From the IMG/VR virus record IMGVR_UViG_3300019757_000164, positions 60,855 to 124,854 of that record: DNA of 64,000 nt. The stretch is one strand, 5' to 3'. The stretch is from a virus. Both the position numbers and the translations under genes were made by a program. Each line of letters opens with the position of its first letter. Position 1 is the first letter of the stretch. Below the pieces are notes generated by a model. That model searched no databases, was not told the DNA's origin, and saw only the letters and a program-made list of their open reading frames with translations. Of the stretch, positions 8,099 through 16,300 are shown piece after piece.

Positions 8099-8569
8099 AT
8101 GAATTACAAATTGTATATGAGGTATAGATTAGTAGATTTAAGCAAAGTTAGTGTAGCATCTATCGTAAGTATATTATTACACAATAAACACCAGATAGAT
8201 CTATTTTATGAGATGCTTCCAACAAAAGAAGAGGCTATATGCTCAATGATTAGAGAGTATGTTATATCGGATCGTGAGTCAATCAAGCTAATATCTGAAT
8301 TCGAGTCAGATTTTAATATTAATAAAGGTGACACATACGATGGTAAAGAAATAAATGAGATAAAAGTAAATAAAGATGGTAAATCTGTAAATTTATATTG
8401 GGATTCGGGGCATACTGAAGTAATAAATCCAGATAGTGACGACATTGAACGAATCATTGATGAAGTTGAAAAGAATAGATATAAACCCAATTTTACTGTC
8501 GAAACACATAGACTTTTTAAAAAAGAAAAGAAATCATTGATTAAAAAGGTATTAGATAAAGTAAAGTAA
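8099..8569 (+). CDS. Hypothetical protein
   Basis: A 156-aa protein. The N-terminal third is helical (SIVSILLHNKHQIDLFYEML), the middle has a beta stretch (GDTYDGKEINEIKVNKDGKS, VNLYWDSGHTEV), and the C-terminus is basic. AAGGAGG precedes ATG 8099; it lies 14 nt after the previous stop and 12 nt before YopX. No family recognised. Confidence 0.7.
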   Translation: MNYKLYMRYRLVDLSKVSVASIVSILLHNKHQIDLFYEMLPTKEEAICSMIREYVISDRESIKLISEFESDFNINKGDTYDGKEINEIKVNKDGKSVNLYWDSGHTEVINPDSDDIERIIDEVEKNRYKPNFTVETHRLFKKEKKSLIKKVLDKVK

Positions 8570-8581
8570 AAGGAGGATTAA

Positions 8582-9082
8582 ATGAACTTAGAAGAAATTA
8601 AATTTAGAGCAAAGGTAAAATGGAATGGTAATCACAGATTTGCTGGAGATTGGATTTACGGGAACCTTATTAAGATCCCAGTATACAAAAAATATAATAG
8701 CCAAAGACTTGTTGGTGATATTTATAATCATAAAACAATCGTAGACAAGTGGGTATGGGCTATTCAAGAGCATTGTCCAAATAATGGATTAAAGTATAGA
8801 TATGAACCTATAGAGATTGATCCAGATACTATTGGTCAATTTACCGGAAGATATAGTGAAAAAGGAAAAGAAATATATCACGGTGATATTTTGGATGGAA
8901 GTACAGTTGGTATATTTGGTAAATCCAACGGTACTAGATATCAGGTAAAATACAACAGATCATGTTTTAAATTGGTTGCACATTATAGGAACGGAAATAA
9001 ATCTAACATAAACGGAAGTGGAGATGTGTTTGATGTAATAAAGCCAACTATTGTAGGAAATATATATGAAAAAGTAGACTAG
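8582..9082 (+). CDS. yopX: YopX-family protein
   Basis: A 166-aa protein with all marks of the YopX family (named after SP-beta YopX): KFRAKV at the N-terminus, WIYGNLI, then EIDPDTIGQFTGRYSEKGKE and IYHGDIL, and a C-terminal beta domain ending GNIYE. The family is common in Firmicute phages and forms beta-rich oligomers; its function is unknown. Last gene of the operon, with a terminator over its stop codon. Confidence 0.9.
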   Translation: MNLEEIKFRAKVKWNGNHRFAGDWIYGNLIKIPVYKKYNSQRLVGDIYNHKTIVDKWVWAIQEHCPNNGLKYRYEPIEIDPDTIGQFTGRYSEKGKEIYHGDILDGSTVGIFGKSNGTRYQVKYNRSCFKLVAHYRNGNKSNINGSGDVFDVIKPTIVGNIYEKVD

Positions 9083-9100
9083 TTAATTCTAGTCTTTTTT
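9077..9100 (+). terminator. Intrinsic terminator after the YopX-family gene
   Basis: GACTAG (9077-9082), loop TTAATT, CTAGTC (9089-9094), then TTTTTT. The stop codon lies in the stem. Confidence 0.85.
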
Positions 9101-9121
9101 CTTTGTAAATTTTCTAAAGTT

Positions 9122-9143
9122 AAAAAAACTGCCGTTAAGCAGT
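9122..9143 (-). terminator. Leftward intrinsic terminator
   Basis: On the minus strand ACTGC, loop TTAACG, GCAGT, then seven T. It ends the operon running from 11012 to 9151. Confidence 0.8.
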
Positions 9144-9150
9144 CTTAATA

Positions 9151-9558
9151 TTAAATCATATTATTCTTAACATCTTTAATCAATCCATCAAATCTATCAA
9201 TAGCATTTGTTTTCCCAACATTTAACTCGTTAATAGCTAATTCACACTGTTTATTATATTTCTCAATACATTCTTCCATGTTGTCATAAATATTCACGCA
9301 TCCGCCAGTTCTGTATCTGTAGCCAGTATTATCAAATGGTGCTATGATCTTATTAGATACTTTGCCGGTTTTAGTAAATGGTCTAAAATGTGTTTCAGAA
9401 TAATATACCGTTTTGTTTTTAGGTAATTCTGAATTATCTACCACCATCACCTTAGTTGGCTTTACGTGCCTAATTGGTTTGTTATTGATATCTATGAATC
9501 TATAATCGCAAATATACACCACCTGTCCTGCTTTCAATAAATTGTTTGCTAATTCCAT
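9151..9558 (-). CDS. Hypothetical protein
   Basis: A 135-aa protein with a beta-rich N-terminal part (GQVVYICDYRFIDINNKPI, PTKVMVVDN) like an SH3-type or small barrel fold, then helices. AAGGAGG precedes ATG 9558. Last gene of a five-gene leftward operon. No family recognised. Confidence 0.7.
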   Translation of the reverse strand: MELANNLLKAGQVVYICDYRFIDINNKPIRHVKPTKVMVVDNSELPKNKTVYYSETHFRPFTKTGKVSNKIIAPFDNTGYRYRTGGCVNIYDNMEECIEKYNKQCELAINELNVGKTNAIDRFDGLIKDVKNNMI

Positions 9559-9570
9559 ATCAATTCCTCC

Positions 9571-9726
9571 TTATACATCCTCAACTTCAACATCTATCAT
9601 ATGTTGTAATTCATCAACTAATTCATACAGCCCTTTTATGTGTTCGTACACTTGTAGAGTAGTTTCTGGATTAATATTATCTATTAGTTCTACTATCTTA
9701 TTTTTAATTGCATATTTTAAAAGCAT
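9571..9726 (-). CDS. Small acidic helical protein
   Basis: A 51-aa minus-strand frame (MLLKYAIKNKIVELIDNINP...), probably all-helical, with AGGAGG 4 nt before ATG 9726. It sits between two genes of the same operon with 9-12 nt gaps, which supports it being real. Function unknown. Confidence 0.65.
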   Translation of the reverse strand: MLLKYAIKNKIVELIDNINPETTLQVYEHIKGLYELVDELQHMIDVEVEDV

Positions 9727-9735
9727 ATTTCCTCC

Positions 9736-10365
9736 TTATTTAATCCCATATTTAATCTTATCCTCTTCTAAGAATCCAGTATCTTTAATTGTCATAGCTG
9801 AAACCATCATAGCACTATCTATCAATCCTAATTCCCACTCCAGACTCACTCTAGATCTTTGCTTTAGTTTAATCTCATCATAATTACTCAAATAGAACTC
9901 AATTGCAGTATCTCCAAATTTAACTCCCATAGCTTCCCAATCGCATATCATCTGTTTAATATACTTAACTGGCATCTCAAGATTTCTTTCACTCCAATAG
10001 TTCCAGTGGTGTTTATTATTATCTTTGTGATGTTGCCAAGCTCTATCAAAATTTTCTCTTAGGCGATTATGTTCTTCTTTGATAAAATCAAAACCACCAT
10101 TTAAACCCAATGCTTCTACTAGATGTTTATACCTAGATCCAGATAGTTCAACTATTTCAGAATCTGTTTTGTTTTTTATTTTAACTCCAAACGGAGAATT
10201 AAACCATTCAGCATACGTCTTGAATTCTTTTGGGTTAAACTTGCTCAAGTCATGCATAAGTGCGTGCAAATACATTTTTTTATGCCAACAAACCTTAAAT
10301 ACATTCTTCTTGTGCTCCAATACATACTTTAAATATTCTTTATAATAATTCATATCTTTTTCCAA
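9736..10365 (-). CDS. DUF5662-family protein
   Basis: A 209-aa protein. The motif YLKYVLEHKKNVFKVCWHKK then LHALMHDLSKFNPKEFKTYA is the signature of DUF5662, and FDRAWQHHKDNNKHHWNYW supplies the second histidine cluster. The paired H...HD and HH...HH motifs suggest a metal-binding HD-like fold, but no reaction is established. The start is TTG 10365, 9 nt after AAGGAGG; the next ATG (12 nt on) is too far from the site. Confidence 0.8.
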   Translation of the reverse strand: MEKDMNYYKEYLKYVLEHKKNVFKVCWHKKMYLHALMHDLSKFNPKEFKTYAEWFNSPFGVKIKNKTDSEIVELSGSRYKHLVEALGLNGGFDFIKEEHNRLRENFDRAWQHHKDNNKHHWNYWSERNLEMPVKYIKQMICDWEAMGVKFGDTAIEFYLSNYDEIKLKQRSRVSLEWELGLIDSAMMVSAMTIKDTGFLEEDKIKYGIK

Positions 10366-10413
10366 ATTATTCGTCCTCCTTAAAAATTAATATCTCATAT
10401 TAGGTTCATCAGT

Positions 10414-10614
10414 TTAATCTAACTTAACACTATTCTTATCAAATCTAGTTATTTCTTGATTGTAGCACTTGTATGTACATCCGACAATAGCACCGTATTG
10501 ATCATTATTAAGTTTATCATATTCCACTACAACCTCATCGTAATACTTATCAAGAAACCCTTCAATAGTCGAGTCTTGGACATTTGATTTAATTTCGTTT
10601 ACTAAAACTTTCAT
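10414..10614 (-). CDS. Small hypothetical protein
   Basis: A 66-aa acidic protein (MKVLVNEIKSNVQDSTIEGF...). AAGGAGG before ATG 10614 lies inside the 3' end of the upstream gene; the two overlap by 4 nt (ATGA type). No family recognised. Confidence 0.65.
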   Translation of the reverse strand: MKVLVNEIKSNVQDSTIEGFLDKYYDEVVVEYDKLNNDQYGAIVGCTYKCYNQEITRFDKNSVKLD

Positions 10615-11012
10615 ATTTCCTCCTTAATTTTAAATACTCTGTTTTTAACCCACTCTAACTCAACACTACTAAGTCTTAATTCACCTAGATTAATAAATGC
10701 TTCGTGTGATATGTCTACGCAATCATCTAAACTCATCTTAGTCAAATGAGATACTTTTAATAATTCAACAGCATCATCTACTATTTTTATAAGTGACTGT
10801 GTTCTTCCTTTAAAATATTCCTCATATTCTTCTTGTGTACAATTAGACCTATTTAAGTCTATTTCATCATACCATTCTCCAATTTCTACTTCCTGAGTAT
10901 TAAATAATTTATAAAATACCCAATCTTTAGAGTCTAACAAATTCTCTAGTTCTTGATACGGATTATCACTTTCATGACTATAATAATATATCGTTGCTCT
11001 AGCTAATTTCAT
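10611..11012 (-). CDS. Hypothetical protein
   Basis: A 133-aa acidic, mainly helical protein with GAGGAGGG before ATG 11012. First gene of the leftward operon read from 11053-11081. Contains WVFYKLFNTQEVEIGEWYDE and DDCVDISHEAFINLGELRLS. No family recognised. Confidence 0.7.
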   Translation of the reverse strand: MKLARATIYYYSHESDNPYQELENLLDSKDWVFYKLFNTQEVEIGEWYDEIDLNRSNCTQEEYEEYFKGRTQSLIKIVDDAVELLKVSHLTKMSLDDCVDISHEAFINLGELRLSSVELEWVKNRVFKIKEEI

Positions 11013-11052
11013 ATTTTCCCTCCTCTTCTTGTCTACATTAACCTTTCACTTT

Positions 11053-11081
11053 ATTATACAAGTTTATCTAATCAAAGTCAA
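11053..11081 (-). promoter_or_regulatory. Strong leftward sigma-A promoter
   Basis: On the minus strand TTGACT (11076-11081), 17-nt spacer, TATAAT (11053-11058), 41 nt upstream of ATG 11012. Confidence 0.85.
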
Positions 11082-11125
11082 CACTTTTTATAAACTTTTT
11101 TATTTTTATTTTTTATACTTTATGC

Positions 11126-11190
11126 TTGCATATACTAATTAATTATGTTATTATTAAGTATATAGGATAGCTTTAGAAAGGCTTGCAGAG
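11126..11190 (+). promoter_or_regulatory. Rightward promoter with hairpin leader (copy 2)
   Basis: TTGCAT (11126-11131), 17-nt spacer, TATTAT (11149-11154), then AGCTTTAGAAAGGCTTGCA close to the ribosome binding site. The block from the -10 box to the hairpin matches the leader at 7741-7775 almost base for base. Confidence 0.75.
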
Positions 11191-11205
11191 TATAAAGGAG
11201 GTAAT

Positions 11206-11580
11206 ATGAGATTAAAAGTTTACGAGATTAAGAAAGAATATCAATTAGAATCAGAAAAAGTTAAAGAGTGGTTTGTAGCTCAAACTAAATATCAAGATAA
11301 TTGGTGGAACACAAAATTGGTAGTTGCAAATTCAAAAGATGATGCACTGTCAATCTACAAAGAAAGATATAAAATTTCATCAATTGGTGAATTATTTAGT
11401 GATGGATATTATTTTAGAGAAGTATACTCAAGAAAGAAAGCATATGTCATAGATGTTGATTTAAAAGTAAAAGAAGTTAATTATTCTATTGATGTACTCA
11501 AAGAGAGATTGCAAGCTGATGACTTTATGAAGTATTTTATAGCAAGAAATATTGAGTATACAGAGTTATTTGGAAAATAA
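11206..11580 (+). CDS. Hypothetical protein
   Basis: A 124-aa protein. It includes EWFVAQTKYQDNWWNTKLVV then NSKDDALSIYKERYKISS, an arrangement like the small domains in which aromatic strands are followed by an 'A..iYkek' helix. AAAGGAGG precedes ATG 11206. First of four tightly packed genes. No family recognised. Confidence 0.7.
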   Translation: MRLKVYEIKKEYQLESEKVKEWFVAQTKYQDNWWNTKLVVANSKDDALSIYKERYKISSIGELFSDGYYFREVYSRKKAYVIDVDLKVKEVNYSIDVLKERLQADDFMKYFIARNIEYTELFGK

Positions 11581-11590
11581 GGAGGTATAA

Positions 11591-11764
11591 ATGCAAAAAA
11601 TGGAAATAATAAAATCATTGGTAGAAGATGACTTTTATAAACAAATAAAAACTATTGTAGAGAATGAGAAAAAAGATATAATATCAATTTCTCATTGTAT
11701 ATCGATTTTTAATAATATCGGTGTGACATATTACAATGCGATTATAATTTATAAGGAGATATAA
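11591..11764 (+). CDS. Small hypothetical protein
   Basis: A 57-aa frame (MQKMEIIKSLVEDDFYKQIK...) with AAGGAGG 7 nt before ATG 11591. Its 3' end carries the ribosome binding site of the next gene and its stop touches the next ATG. No family recognised. Confidence 0.65.
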   Translation: MQKMEIIKSLVEDDFYKQIKTIVENEKKDIISISHCISIFNNIGVTYYNAIIIYKEI

Positions 11765-11944
11765 ATGAAGAGAGTAGTGGTAACTAAGTTTTTTAATAGT
11801 TTCAGAGATACAATTGGATTAACAGGCGTGATAACCATAGTAGATGAAAAGGAATTGATTAAGCTTGACACTTATCCAAACAGTGGTTATTTTCGGATAA
11901 GCCCAGACTGCTATGAAATAATAGAGATTAAGGATGCAATATGA
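11765..11944 (+). CDS. Small hypothetical protein
   Basis: A 59-aa beta-rich frame (MKRVVVTKFFNSFRDTIGLT...) ending EIIEIKDAI, following AAGGAGA. It starts immediately after the previous stop and overlaps the next start by 4 nt (ATGA), so all are coupled. The pattern 'GVITIVDEKELIKL ... Y.EIIEI' is typical of a small SH3-like barrel; function unknown. Confidence 0.65.
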   Translation: MKRVVVTKFFNSFRDTIGLTGVITIVDEKELIKLDTYPNSGYFRISPDCYEIIEIKDAI

Positions 11945-12213
11945 ATAGAGAAATAGACTATGCAAATATATGTAAGTATGATAAAAAATATTATTCACAT
12001 GGAATAAAATTAGAATCACCCTGTAGAATTGATATTATGTCTGAGGAAAGCATGACGAATTTTAAGTTTTGGACTGGTAGCATAGATAAAATATTTGATA
12101 TATCAATAGAAGAACCACTCCCAACCGCTAAAAATCGTGGAGTGATGTATGTAGTATTTTTAGATAAACACAAATTAAAAGATAGTGAAAATACTCAATG
12201 GATACAAATTTAA
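11941..12213 (+). CDS. Hypothetical protein
   Basis: A 90-aa protein (MNREIDYANICKYDKKYYSH...) that overlaps the previous gene by 4 nt. Contains a beta-rich middle (CRIDIMSEES, NFKFWTGSID). Last gene of the operon; its stop is within the terminator stem. No family recognised. Confidence 0.65.
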   Translation: MNREIDYANICKYDKKYYSHGIKLESPCRIDIMSEESMTNFKFWTGSIDKIFDISIEEPLPTAKNRGVMYVVFLDKHKLKDSENTQWIQI

Positions 12214-12234
12214 CTGGTTAACGCCAGTTTTTTT
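12212..12234 (+). terminator. Intrinsic terminator
   Basis: AACTGG (12212-12217), loop TTAACG, CCAGTT (12224-12229), then TTTTT. The following stretch to 12388 holds no gene or clear signal. Confidence 0.85.
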
Positions 12235-12387
12235 ATTGCAACAATTACATTTTCTATAACATTACAAATGTTAAGGCAAATCTAAAGTATCAGGCTATAT
12301 TAAACGAACCATTAAAGCGGGTACTTATAAATTTATGGTACTAATCTATAATGTGCATATTTTACACATATTAATATGCAGTTAAAT

Positions 12388-12411
12388 AAAAAAGAGTGAA
12401 ATTAATCACTC
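12388..12411 (-). terminator. Leftward intrinsic terminator
   Basis: On the minus strand GAGTGA, loop TTAATT, TCACTC, then six T; it directly follows the stop of the 367-aa gene. Confidence 0.85.
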
Positions 12412-12412
12412 A

Positions 12413-13516
12413 TTACTCTACATATTCAACTTTGACTTCCATACATTCTCCACTTCCATCCAAGAAATTAACCCACAATTCTTCAAATTGACCTTTATAT
12501 ACTCTATCCATGTTGCACTCATAGTTTCTAATCAAGTATTTCTTTAATTCTTCAACGGTATCAAATGTCTTGCTATCAACAATTAAGTCCTCATTCCACC
12601 CATTATCATCAACAATTGATAGTCTGAAGCCCGGAGATTTAAATCCGCATAGGTCATATAGCATTTTACAATTTTGATCATCTAAATTATTCATCAATAA
12701 TTCTTTGATGCATTTTATATTGTCACTGTTTCTTTCGCCAAATTTTATCAAATCATCTTTGTCATAGTCATTTAATTGTTCAAGCAATTCTGTAATCAAA
12801 TCAAACATTCTATTTTTTAGTAAGAAAATAATAGTCTGCTCTGAAGTATAGTCGCTGTACAATTTAATAAACCCTTTTTCATACGCTTCTCTATAGTATT
12901 TCGTCTTGTACTCATCAACTTTATAGGTAGAACTAGATTCATACCCTTTATCTTTTGAGTGTTGAATTATATCACAAAATACAGGTCTGTCATCAATGTA
13001 GTTTTCTATAACGTATTCCATGAATTCATTTCTCATGGCAACATAATTCTCATTCCCATAGCATAAGTCTAAGAATTTGTTTAGAATATAGTCTTTTACT
13101 ATTCGATCTTTTTTGAGTGATTTCATTAAAGATTCTTCATTGTAAAATATCTGATCAACATTAAAAGAGTATAGTTCATATTTATCTCTTCCGTAATTTT
13201 GCCAAGCTTTGTGCATACATACGGGATCGATTTTTAATACATACTCATAATCAAAATCAATCTTGCCTTTTCTTGTGAAATCACTTACAGTCTCTTTGCT
13301 GGCATATAGATTAACCTCATCTCCACTATTAAGTTTCTGATGTAAATTATTTGCAGTTTCTATATATTCCTTGTACTGCTTTCTACTTTTTACCGATTCT
13401 TTGTCTTTTTTACCTTTAATCTCATCTAACCCGTCTTGATTTCTCTTTCCATTTCCAACAGTCAGATATAAAAATTTCTTTGGTATATCCTTGTCTAATC
13501 TTGGTTTAATATTCAT
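12413..13516 (-). CDS. Hypothetical 367-aa protein
   Basis: A single-gene transcription unit with its own promoter (13555-13583) and terminator. The protein starts MNIKPRLDKDIPKKFLYLTV and contains VNLYASKETVSDFTRKGKID, a stretch that looks like a fold for reading a small molecule or protein partner, then long helices and a C-terminal beta part (SGECMEVKVEYVE). No domain is recognised. Its large size and private promoter suggest a stand-alone accessory function such as host interference, but nothing in the sequence proves this. Confidence 0.65.
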   Translation of the reverse strand: MNIKPRLDKDIPKKFLYLTVGNGKRNQDGLDEIKGKKDKESVKSRKQYKEYIETANNLHQKLNSGDEVNLYASKETVSDFTRKGKIDFDYEYVLKIDPVCMHKAWQNYGRDKYELYSFNVDQIFYNEESLMKSLKKDRIVKDYILNKFLDLCYGNENYVAMRNEFMEYVIENYIDDRPVFCDIIQHSKDKGYESSSTYKVDEYKTKYYREAYEKGFIKLYSDYTSEQTIIFLLKNRMFDLITELLEQLNDYDKDDLIKFGERNSDNIKCIKELLMNNLDDQNCKMLYDLCGFKSPGFRLSIVDDNGWNEDLIVDSKTFDTVEELKKYLIRNYECNMDRVYKGQFEELWVNFLDGSGECMEVKVEYVE

Positions 13517-13554
13517 TTCTCCTCCTTATTATCTAGTTAACTTCCATTTATTTT

Positions 13555-13583
13555 AGTATAACATAGTATAAATAACATTGCAA
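13555..13583 (-). promoter_or_regulatory. Leftward sigma-A promoter
   Basis: On the minus strand TTGCAA (13578-13583), 17-nt spacer, TATACT (13555-13560), 39 nt upstream of ATG 13516. Confidence 0.8.
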
Positions 13584-13601
13584 TAGTTTTGTGTAGCTAT
13601 T

Positions 13602-13626
13602 TTAAAAAAACTCCAATTAAGGAGTT
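13602..13626 (-). terminator. Leftward intrinsic terminator of the nine-gene operon
   Basis: On the minus strand AACTCC, loop TTAATT, GGAGTT, then seven T. It overlaps the stop codon of the gene at 13625-13963. Confidence 0.85.
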
Positions 13627-13963
13627 AAATAATTATTCCGCTATCTTTGATATGCATATTGATTTTCTCTTCTCTTAAGTACATCCTATATTCTTTTCTG
13701 AATTCATTAACAATTACGTGTATGCTGGAATGATCTGAAAAACTATTTTTTGCTTCGTATATCATCAACCTTTGGGATTCAGAAATTGCATATAGTCTAG
13801 GTCTAATTCTAGTCACTTCTCCGAACATTCCGTATCCATCCTCTTTAAATAATTCAAGATAGTAAGTATTCTCATCAATTTTTACCGTAATGCATATATT
13901 TTTAAATTTTTCATTCTCTTTTATTTTGTTTTTTCTTATTATTTCTTTTATTTTGTTAAACAT
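13625..13963 (-). CDS. Hypothetical protein
   Basis: A 112-aa protein with a Lys-rich N-terminal helix (FNKIKEIIRKNKIKENEKFK) and a beta-rich core (NICITVKIDENTYYLELFKE). AAGGAGG precedes ATG 13963. Last gene of a leftward operon that starts at 16110. No family recognised. Confidence 0.65.
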   Translation of the reverse strand: MFNKIKEIIRKNKIKENEKFKNICITVKIDENTYYLELFKEDGYGMFGEVTRIRPRLYAISESQRLMIYEAKNSFSDHSSIHVIVNEFRKEYRMYLREEKINMHIKDSGIII

Positions 13964-13972
13964 AAATCCTCC

Positions 13973-14290
13973 TTAAATATAATACACCATTAATATAGTT
14001 ACTAGATGTAATATCTGATCTAAATATAAATCTCTAGTCAGTGCATATGTTTTATCTTCTATTTGGCATTTCATTTTATCAATAATCATGTGTGTGATTA
14101 CCAGATATAACACGGCAATAATACCTAATTCAATACCTATCACATAGAATCCAATAGCCACAGCCAATGTCCATAATGCAGAATGAACGAATAGTATAAA
14201 TGAATTACCGCCTTTATTCGTAGCCAAGAAATCATTTTGTAGCACATAGTCTCCCACTAGATGACTAGCAATTAATATTAAAATATCCAC
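13973..14290 (-). CDS. DUF3307-family membrane protein
   Basis: A 105-aa membrane protein with the DUF3307 signature: LIASHLVGDYVLQNDFLATN near the N-terminus, then HSALWTL, and ITHMIIDKMKCQ followed by LYLDQILHLVTI. The conserved His/Asp/Gln residues near membrane segments are shared across the family; function unknown. About four hydrophobic segments are visible. Start GTG 14290 lies 4 nt after GGAGG. Confidence 0.8.
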   Translation of the reverse strand: MDILILIASHLVGDYVLQNDFLATNKGGNSFILFVHSALWTLAVAIGFYVIGIELGIIAVLYLVITHMIIDKMKCQIEDKTYALTRDLYLDQILHLVTILMVYYI

Positions 14291-14299
14291 AGTGCCTCC

Positions 14300-14497
14300 T
14301 TAAATAATTTCACTTTTATATCCGAGCTGATTTAACAATTCAAATATAAATTCTTTGCCACTATGTTCAAAATTGAACTTTCTTTCATAATCTTTAATAT
14401 CATTTACCCATATTTCATCATCTTCTATACAAATATTGAATCTATTTGACCACTTTTTAACTTGTCTTAACCATTTAACTTCATCTTTAGTCATCAT
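14300..14497 (-). CDS. Small hypothetical protein
   Basis: A 65-aa protein (MMTKDEVKWLRQVKKWSNRF...) following GGAGG; a second ATG directly after the first may be the real start. A Trp-rich helix is followed by an acidic segment. Overlaps the previous gene by 11 nt. No family recognised. Confidence 0.6.
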   Translation of the reverse strand: MMTKDEVKWLRQVKKWSNRFNICIEDDEIWVNDIKDYERKFNFEHSGKEFIFELLNQLGYKSEII

Positions 14498-14750
14498 TTT
14501 CCTCCTTATTTAATTTAGCAATTTCTTTGCTAATATCTCTTACCGATTTGGTTGTACTTTCTAATCCAATTAATGCACTGTTTATAATATCTCCTGTTTT
14601 TGATAACGCTCTAGCATCAGGAATGTCTCCAAGTCTTGCAGTAGCAATTTTTACATTCATTATTATTAATTCTAATCTTTTTAATTCTTCAAAAGCTTTG
14701 GTAGATCCGTCGAATAATTGTTTTGTTAATTCATCAATTCTATTGTTCAA
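14487..14750 (-). CDS. Small helical protein
   Basis: An 87-aa protein, nearly all helical, with heptad-like leucines (DELTKQLFDGSTKAFEELKR). A longer frame from ATG 14771 exists, but AGGAGG lies inside that extension and is spaced 6 nt before TTG 14750, so TTG is chosen. Overlaps the end of the upstream gene by 11 nt. No family recognised. Confidence 0.6.
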   Translation of the reverse strand: MNNRIDELTKQLFDGSTKAFEELKRLELIIMNVKIATARLGDIPDARALSKTGDIINSALIGLESTTKSVRDISKEIAKLNKEENDD

Positions 14751-14979
14751 TATTTTCCTCCTGTTCTTCAATCCATTCAGCTACCGAATTCATTATAGTT
14801 TGTTTTGTATATCCTTGACTTATTAGCGAATTAATTAAAAACTCAATCTGACAATTCACTGAATTAAAAGTACAAATACAATCTTTTTCCATTTTGTGTC
14901 TTTCTGGAACACCTTCGCAATCAGTTGTAAATACTTCGTAAGATAAATTAATGATATTTGGCTCATATTTACTATTCAT
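14740..14979 (-). CDS. Small hypothetical protein
   Basis: A 79-aa acidic protein (MNSKYEPNIINLSYEVFTTD...). Overlaps both neighbours by 8-11 nt, with only a weak ribosome binding site, so translation is probably coupled. No family recognised. Confidence 0.6.
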   Translation of the reverse strand: MNSKYEPNIINLSYEVFTTDCEGVPERHKMEKDCICTFNSVNCQIEFLINSLISQGYTKQTIMNSVAEWIEEQEENIEQ

Positions 14980-15394
14980 GATTGACTCTATATCTACTAT
15001 TTAGTGTATCAGTTTCATAATCATGATCTGATTTTACTTGTTTCATTCTTCTTTTTAAATTTTTATATAATTTATTATATTCCTTGATAATGGATATCAC
15101 TTCCAATTCAACACTTTTTGGCTTAGAGTGAATGAATTGCCACTCATTAAATGATGTATCACACTCAAATACTAAAATTTCATCAATAAAAATATTAATC
15201 TCAGAATCGTCTATTTCTACACTTATACCATATTTTAAGTTTGAATCATATAAATTACTATATAATTTCTTGTAACTATTGAATTTATCGTTTTCCATAG
15301 TGTAACTTGTTTGTATTTTATCTAGTAATACGCCTATTTTACAAGTATTCCTACACATTTTTAAAATTCTGCAATAATCATACCATTTAACCAT
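14972..15394 (-). CDS. Hypothetical protein
   Basis: A 140-aa protein with a beta-rich middle (YGISVEIDDSEINIFIDEIL) and helical ends. AAAGGAG precedes ATG 15394. Overlaps both neighbours by 8 nt. No family recognised. Confidence 0.65.
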   Translation of the reverse strand: MVKWYDYCRILKMCRNTCKIGVLLDKIQTSYTMENDKFNSYKKLYSNLYDSNLKYGISVEIDDSEINIFIDEILVFECDTSFNEWQFIHSKPKSVELEVISIIKEYNKLYKNLKRRMKQVKSDHDYETDTLNSRYRVNHE

Positions 15395-15710
15395 GTTTAC
15401 TCCTTTCTTTATACTTATCTGACTTCATAAACTCCTCTACTTCTTGGAAATATTTGTAATTTTCACTATCTAGATTATTTTTAACCCATACTTTCTTTAA
15501 TTTTATTATGTGATCTTGTATATTGTCATCAAAATAGCCTTGTAAATTAATATACTTGTCACATTTAATACAACTATCTCTCCAATCTTCTATAGAATAG
15601 CTATTTTGTTCATGTAATACAATTTCGTCATCATGATTTCTTAATGAACAGTTGTCATGTTGGCAATGAAAGCATGATATATTTAGACAACGCTGTCTTT
15701 TTCTTGCCAT
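15387..15710 (-). CDS. Cysteine-rich putative zinc-binding protein
   Basis: A 107-aa protein starting MARKRQRCLNISCFHCQHDN. Cysteines in C-x4-C-x2-C-x4-C spacing and a later CIKC pair suggest one or two structural zinc sites. The frame extends further upstream but that part lies within the preceding gene; ATG 15710 follows the preceding stop by 1 nt, so translation is coupled. The final helix is charged. Function unknown. Confidence 0.6.
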   Translation of the reverse strand: MARKRQRCLNISCFHCQHDNCSLRNHDDEIVLHEQNSYSIEDWRDSCIKCDKYINLQGYFDDNIQDHIIKLKKVWVKNNLDSENYKYFQEVEEFMKSDKYKERSKHG

Positions 15711-15711
15711 A

Positions 15712-16110
15712 TTAACAACCCCATTCCATTCCATAGCCACAAATTCTATTGAAATCGTCATGTTTACTATTCTTATCTCGATATCTTTCTGATATAATTG
15801 ATAAGAAATTATTGTATGTATACTTTTTACCATATTCATCAATAATAATATAAACATCATTATTTGTAACATTATATAAACTGATGAAATCATCAATATA
15901 TTCATTGGCAAATAACACAGGCTTCCAACCACTCCTCATTTCTGCCATAAGATATGAATAATCACATTTTAAGTTGTCGGTCAAGAACTGCATTAATTCG
16001 TCAATATATTCCTTTTTAAAAGATAATTCAGTCAATAAGCAATGTACTCTTGATAATTCTACGTTCATTTTTTCAAAATCTTCCTTTTTATAAATATAAT
16101 AACTCGTCAT
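15712..16110 (-). CDS. Hypothetical protein
   Basis: A 132-aa protein with AAAGGAG before ATG 16110, the first gene of the leftward operon read from 16148-16176. Residues ~20-55 are helical (LTELSFKKEYIDELMQFLTD) and the middle carries NNDVYIIIDEYGKKYTYNNF. No family recognised. Confidence 0.65.
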   Translation of the reverse strand: MTSYYIYKKEDFEKMNVELSRVHCLLTELSFKKEYIDELMQFLTDNLKCDYSYLMAEMRSGWKPVLFANEYIDDFISLYNVTNNDVYIIIDEYGKKYTYNNFLSIISERYRDKNSKHDDFNRICGYGMEWGC

Positions 16111-16147
16111 TTAAATCTCCTTTCGATAAGTTTCGTCCTATACCTAT

Positions 16148-16176
16148 ATAATACTATAATAGAAAGCACTTGTCAA
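16148..16176 (-). promoter_or_regulatory. Leftward sigma-A promoter of the nine-gene operon
   Basis: On the minus strand TTGACA (16171-16176), 17-nt spacer, TATTAT (16148-16153), 38 nt upstream of ATG 16110. Confidence 0.85.
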
Positions 16177-16300
16177 CATTAAAATCTATATTTTTTAATT
16201 ATTTTTCCTTGACATTGGTGTTTTATGGTGTTACAATTATATTAAGTTTGGAAACACAAAAATAAAATATGAAAAAAGTTAAATATTTCACAAATAATGC

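Noticed and set aside
14527-14826. Rightward 99-aa frame
   Set aside because: Antisense to two well-placed genes with ribosome binding sites; composition is that of a shadow frame rich in Ile/Leu/Ser/Phe.
15711-15932. Long N-terminal extension of the cysteine-rich gene
   Set aside because: It lies entirely within the preceding gene on the same strand; the ATG at 15710 directly follows that gene's stop.
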